From Armatimonadota bacterium (GTDB lineage: Bacteria; Sysuimicrobiota; Sysuimicrobiia; Sysuimicrobiales; Kaftiobacteriaceae): DNA of 7,734 nt. The translations under genes were made by a program, and so were the position numbers. The stretch spans positions 1 to 7,734 of the forward strand of contig JAIBHM010000087.1 of the NCBI GenBank assembly GCA_020028535.1, in the 5' to 3' direction. Under the pieces are notes generated by a model, which saw nothing but the letters and a program-made list of their open reading frames with translations, was not told where the DNA came from and made no database searches. Within the stretch, counting starts at the first letter, position 1, and every line of letters begins with the position of its first letter. Below, piece after piece: positions 6,443 through 7,734 of this stretch.

Positions 6443-6866
6443 GGCGGTGATCCGCGCCTCACCCCAGTCGATCTTCGCGCTGGCGGCGGATGTGGAGCGG
6501 TGGCCGAAGATGCATCGGGCCTACCGGTGGTGCCGCGTGCTGGAACGTGATGATGACGCGGTCGTCTTCGAAATGGGAGGACGCATTCGCGGTTGGCCGG
6601 CCCGCTGGACCGCCCGGCAGGAGCGCTACCCGACCGAAGGCCGCATCGTGTTCCGCCATCTCGCCGGGATCACGCGGGGGATGGTCGTGGAGTGGCGGCT
6701 CGATCCGGTCCAGGAAGGGACGCGCGTCAGCATCCTGCACGACCTGGTGATGTCCTGGCCGCTGGTGGGACGTCTGGTCTCCGACATCATCGTCGGGCCG
6801 ATCTTCATTGACTGGATTGCCAGGCGGACGCTGCAGGGCGTCCGGCACGAACTCGAGACGAGGTGA
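6426..6866 (+). CDS. SRPBCC family protein, cyclase/aromatase-like
   Basis: A 146-residue START/Bet v1-fold (SRPBCC) protein that would bind a hydrophobic ligand in a helix-grip pocket. It begins with the typical first strand and helix (THEAVIRASPQSIFALAADVERWPKM, 4-29), continues with strands around RVLERDDDAVVFEM (37-50) and WRLDPVQEGTRVSI (90-103), and ends in a long C-terminal helix (about 116-143). ATG 6426 gives this clean domain; the upstream extension in the same frame is only antisense-like composition inside the oxidoreductase gene. It overlaps the oxidoreductase end by 17 bp, and GGGG sits about 5 nt before the ATG. Next to a ketosynthase, the likely role is folding or cyclising a poly-beta-keto chain, as in polyketide cyclase/aromatases. 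A lipid carrier role of the COQ10 kind is the alternative. Confidence 0.85.
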   Translation: MRTTHEAVIRASPQSIFALAADVERWPKMHRAYRWCRVLERDDDAVVFEMGGRIRGWPARWTARQERYPTEGRIVFRHLAGITRGMVVEWRLDPVQEGTRVSILHDLVMSWPLVGRLVSDIIVGPIFIDWIARRTLQGVRHELETR

Positions 6867-6870
6867 GCGC

Positions 6871-7734
6871 ATGCGCAGGGTAGTCGTGACGGGTCTGGGG
6901 GCGTTGACCCCAATCGGATCGAAAGCAGCCGGCCTCTTCGACGGGGTGCGCCGCGCGCAGTCCGCCGTCGACCACATCACGCGATTCGACACCACCGGCT
7001 TTTCCTGCCGCATCGGCGCGGAGGTGCGCGACTTCGATCCCCTCCAGTTCATGGACGCCAAGCGGGCCCGCCGGCTGGACCGTTTCGCCCAGTTCTCCGT
7101 GGTCGCCGCACGGCAGGCCGTTGAGGACGCGAGATTGCCGCTGGAGGATGAAGACCGCGACACGTTCGGATGCTTCATCGGCGCCGCGCTCGGAGGCGGC
7201 GCGTTCGCGGAGGAGCAGCACGCGATCTACCTGCGGGAAGGGTTGCGCCGCATCAGACCCACCCTCGCCCTGGCCGTGTTCAGCGGCTCTTCGTCGTGCA
7301 ACATCGCCATCGAGCTCGGCCTCACGGGTCCCACCAGCGCGAACTCCGACTCCTGCTCCTCCGGGACCATCGCCATCGGCGAGGCGTTCCGCTGGATCAA
7401 AACCGGCCACGCCGACCCGTGCGTGCCGGCCATTCGACCGCGGCCGCGACGGCTTCGTTATGGCCGAAGGCGCCGCGGTGCTGGTGCTGGAAGAACTCGG
7501 CCGAGCGCAACGGCGCGATGCTCCGATCTACGGGGAGATCCTTGGTTACGGTACAACGAACGATGCGCATCATATGACCGCGCCGTTGCCCTCGGGACAT
7601 CAGGCGGCGCGGGCGATGCGGCTGGCGATGGCCGAGGCGGAGCTGGTGGCGGAGCAGGTCGGGTACATCAACGCGCATGGGAGCTCCACCCCGCTCAATG
7701 ACTCCACGGAGACCAAAGCGATCAAGGCGGTCCT
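6871..7734 (+). pseudogene. FabF-type beta-ketoacyl-ACP synthase, internal deletion with frameshift, partial at 3' end
   Basis: Condensing enzyme joining malonyl-ACP to an acyl chain (KAS II/type II polyketide KS). ATG 6871 follows GAGGTGA with four bases between it and the previous stop, TGA 6864-6866, which is part of that RBS. The first frame reads RRVVVTGLGALTPIG (2-16) and holds the nucleophile Cys162 in SDSCSSGT, so it is a KS-alpha type and not a chain-length factor. At about codon 182 (7412-7417) homology leaves this frame, which then runs as non-homologous sequence to a stop at 7699-7701. It resumes in the next frame from 7412 as PTRACRPFDRGRDGFVMAEG and continues with the catalytic His in NAHGSSTPLND to the window edge. 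The conserved AGGAE to IRAMSxRND segment, about 31 residues by E. coli FabF, is missing. The second active-site His lies beyond the window. Either a true pseudogene or an assembly error. Confidence 0.88.

Noticed and set aside
5788..6462. 224-codon minus-strand frame opposite the FAD oxidoreductase
   Set aside because: Arg/Ser/Pro-rich shadow with no motifs; the plus frame has both FAD-binding motifs.
7412..7701. C-terminal tail of the first ketosynthase frame as a novel domain
   Set aside because: The Arg/Gly-rich tail is an out-of-frame reading. The next frame gives unmistakable ketosynthase sequence, including NAHGSSTPLND.
1..7734. CRISPR arrays, insertion sequences, tRNA or rRNA genes
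   Set aside because: No spaced direct repeats, transposase-like frames, terminal inverted repeats or tRNA/rRNA-like stretches were seen.

Overview
GC-rich bacterial DNA (I estimate mid-60s % GC) with tightly packed genes and GTG/TTG starts. It looks like a chromosomal piece from a high-GC, probably uncultivated bacterium. No rRNA or other phylogenetic marker is present, so I do not assign a phylum.

Left part (1-2601, minus strand): a cobyrinic acid a,c-diamide synthase gene (cobB/cbiA type) is followed about 70 bp downstream by a membrane- or envelope-associated alkaline-phosphatase-superfamily phosphodiesterase, which runs off the left edge. The phosphodiesterase has all the expected metal ligands but no ordinary start codon at its well-placed ribosome binding site.

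Middle (2602-2891): a divergent intergenic region of 290 bp. On the plus strand it holds a good sigma70-type promoter candidate, a strong Shine-Dalgarno with a 14-codon leader ORF, and a large intrinsic-terminator structure. That structure has an 11-bp perfect closing stem enclosing two hairpins, followed by a T-rich tract. A competing hairpin shares the 5' arm of the terminator stem. No plus-strand gene ends here, so this reads as a transcription-attenuation leader for the next gene, and it is the most novel element in the window. The gene it precedes (2892-4436) encodes a secreted protein with a signal peptide, a Pro/Glu repeat linker, an AMIN-like domain and a NAGPA-type phosphodiester glycosidase domain, probably acting at the cell surface.

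Right part (4546-7734, plus strand): a coupled set of four genes with 1-nt or 4-nt gaps or short overlaps. They encode a class I SAM methyltransferase, a geranylgeranyl-reductase-like FAD oxidoreductase, a SRPBCC (cyclase/aromatase-like) protein and a FabF-type beta-ketoacyl-ACP synthase. Together they suggest the front end of a type II polyketide or specialised fatty-acyl pathway: the ketosynthase builds the chain, the SRPBCC protein may guide cyclisation, and the oxidoreductase and methyltransferase would tailor the product. As given, the ketosynthase is broken by an internal deletion of roughly 100 bp that shifts the frame, and it runs off the right edge. Whether this is a real mutation or an assembly error cannot be told from the sequence alone.
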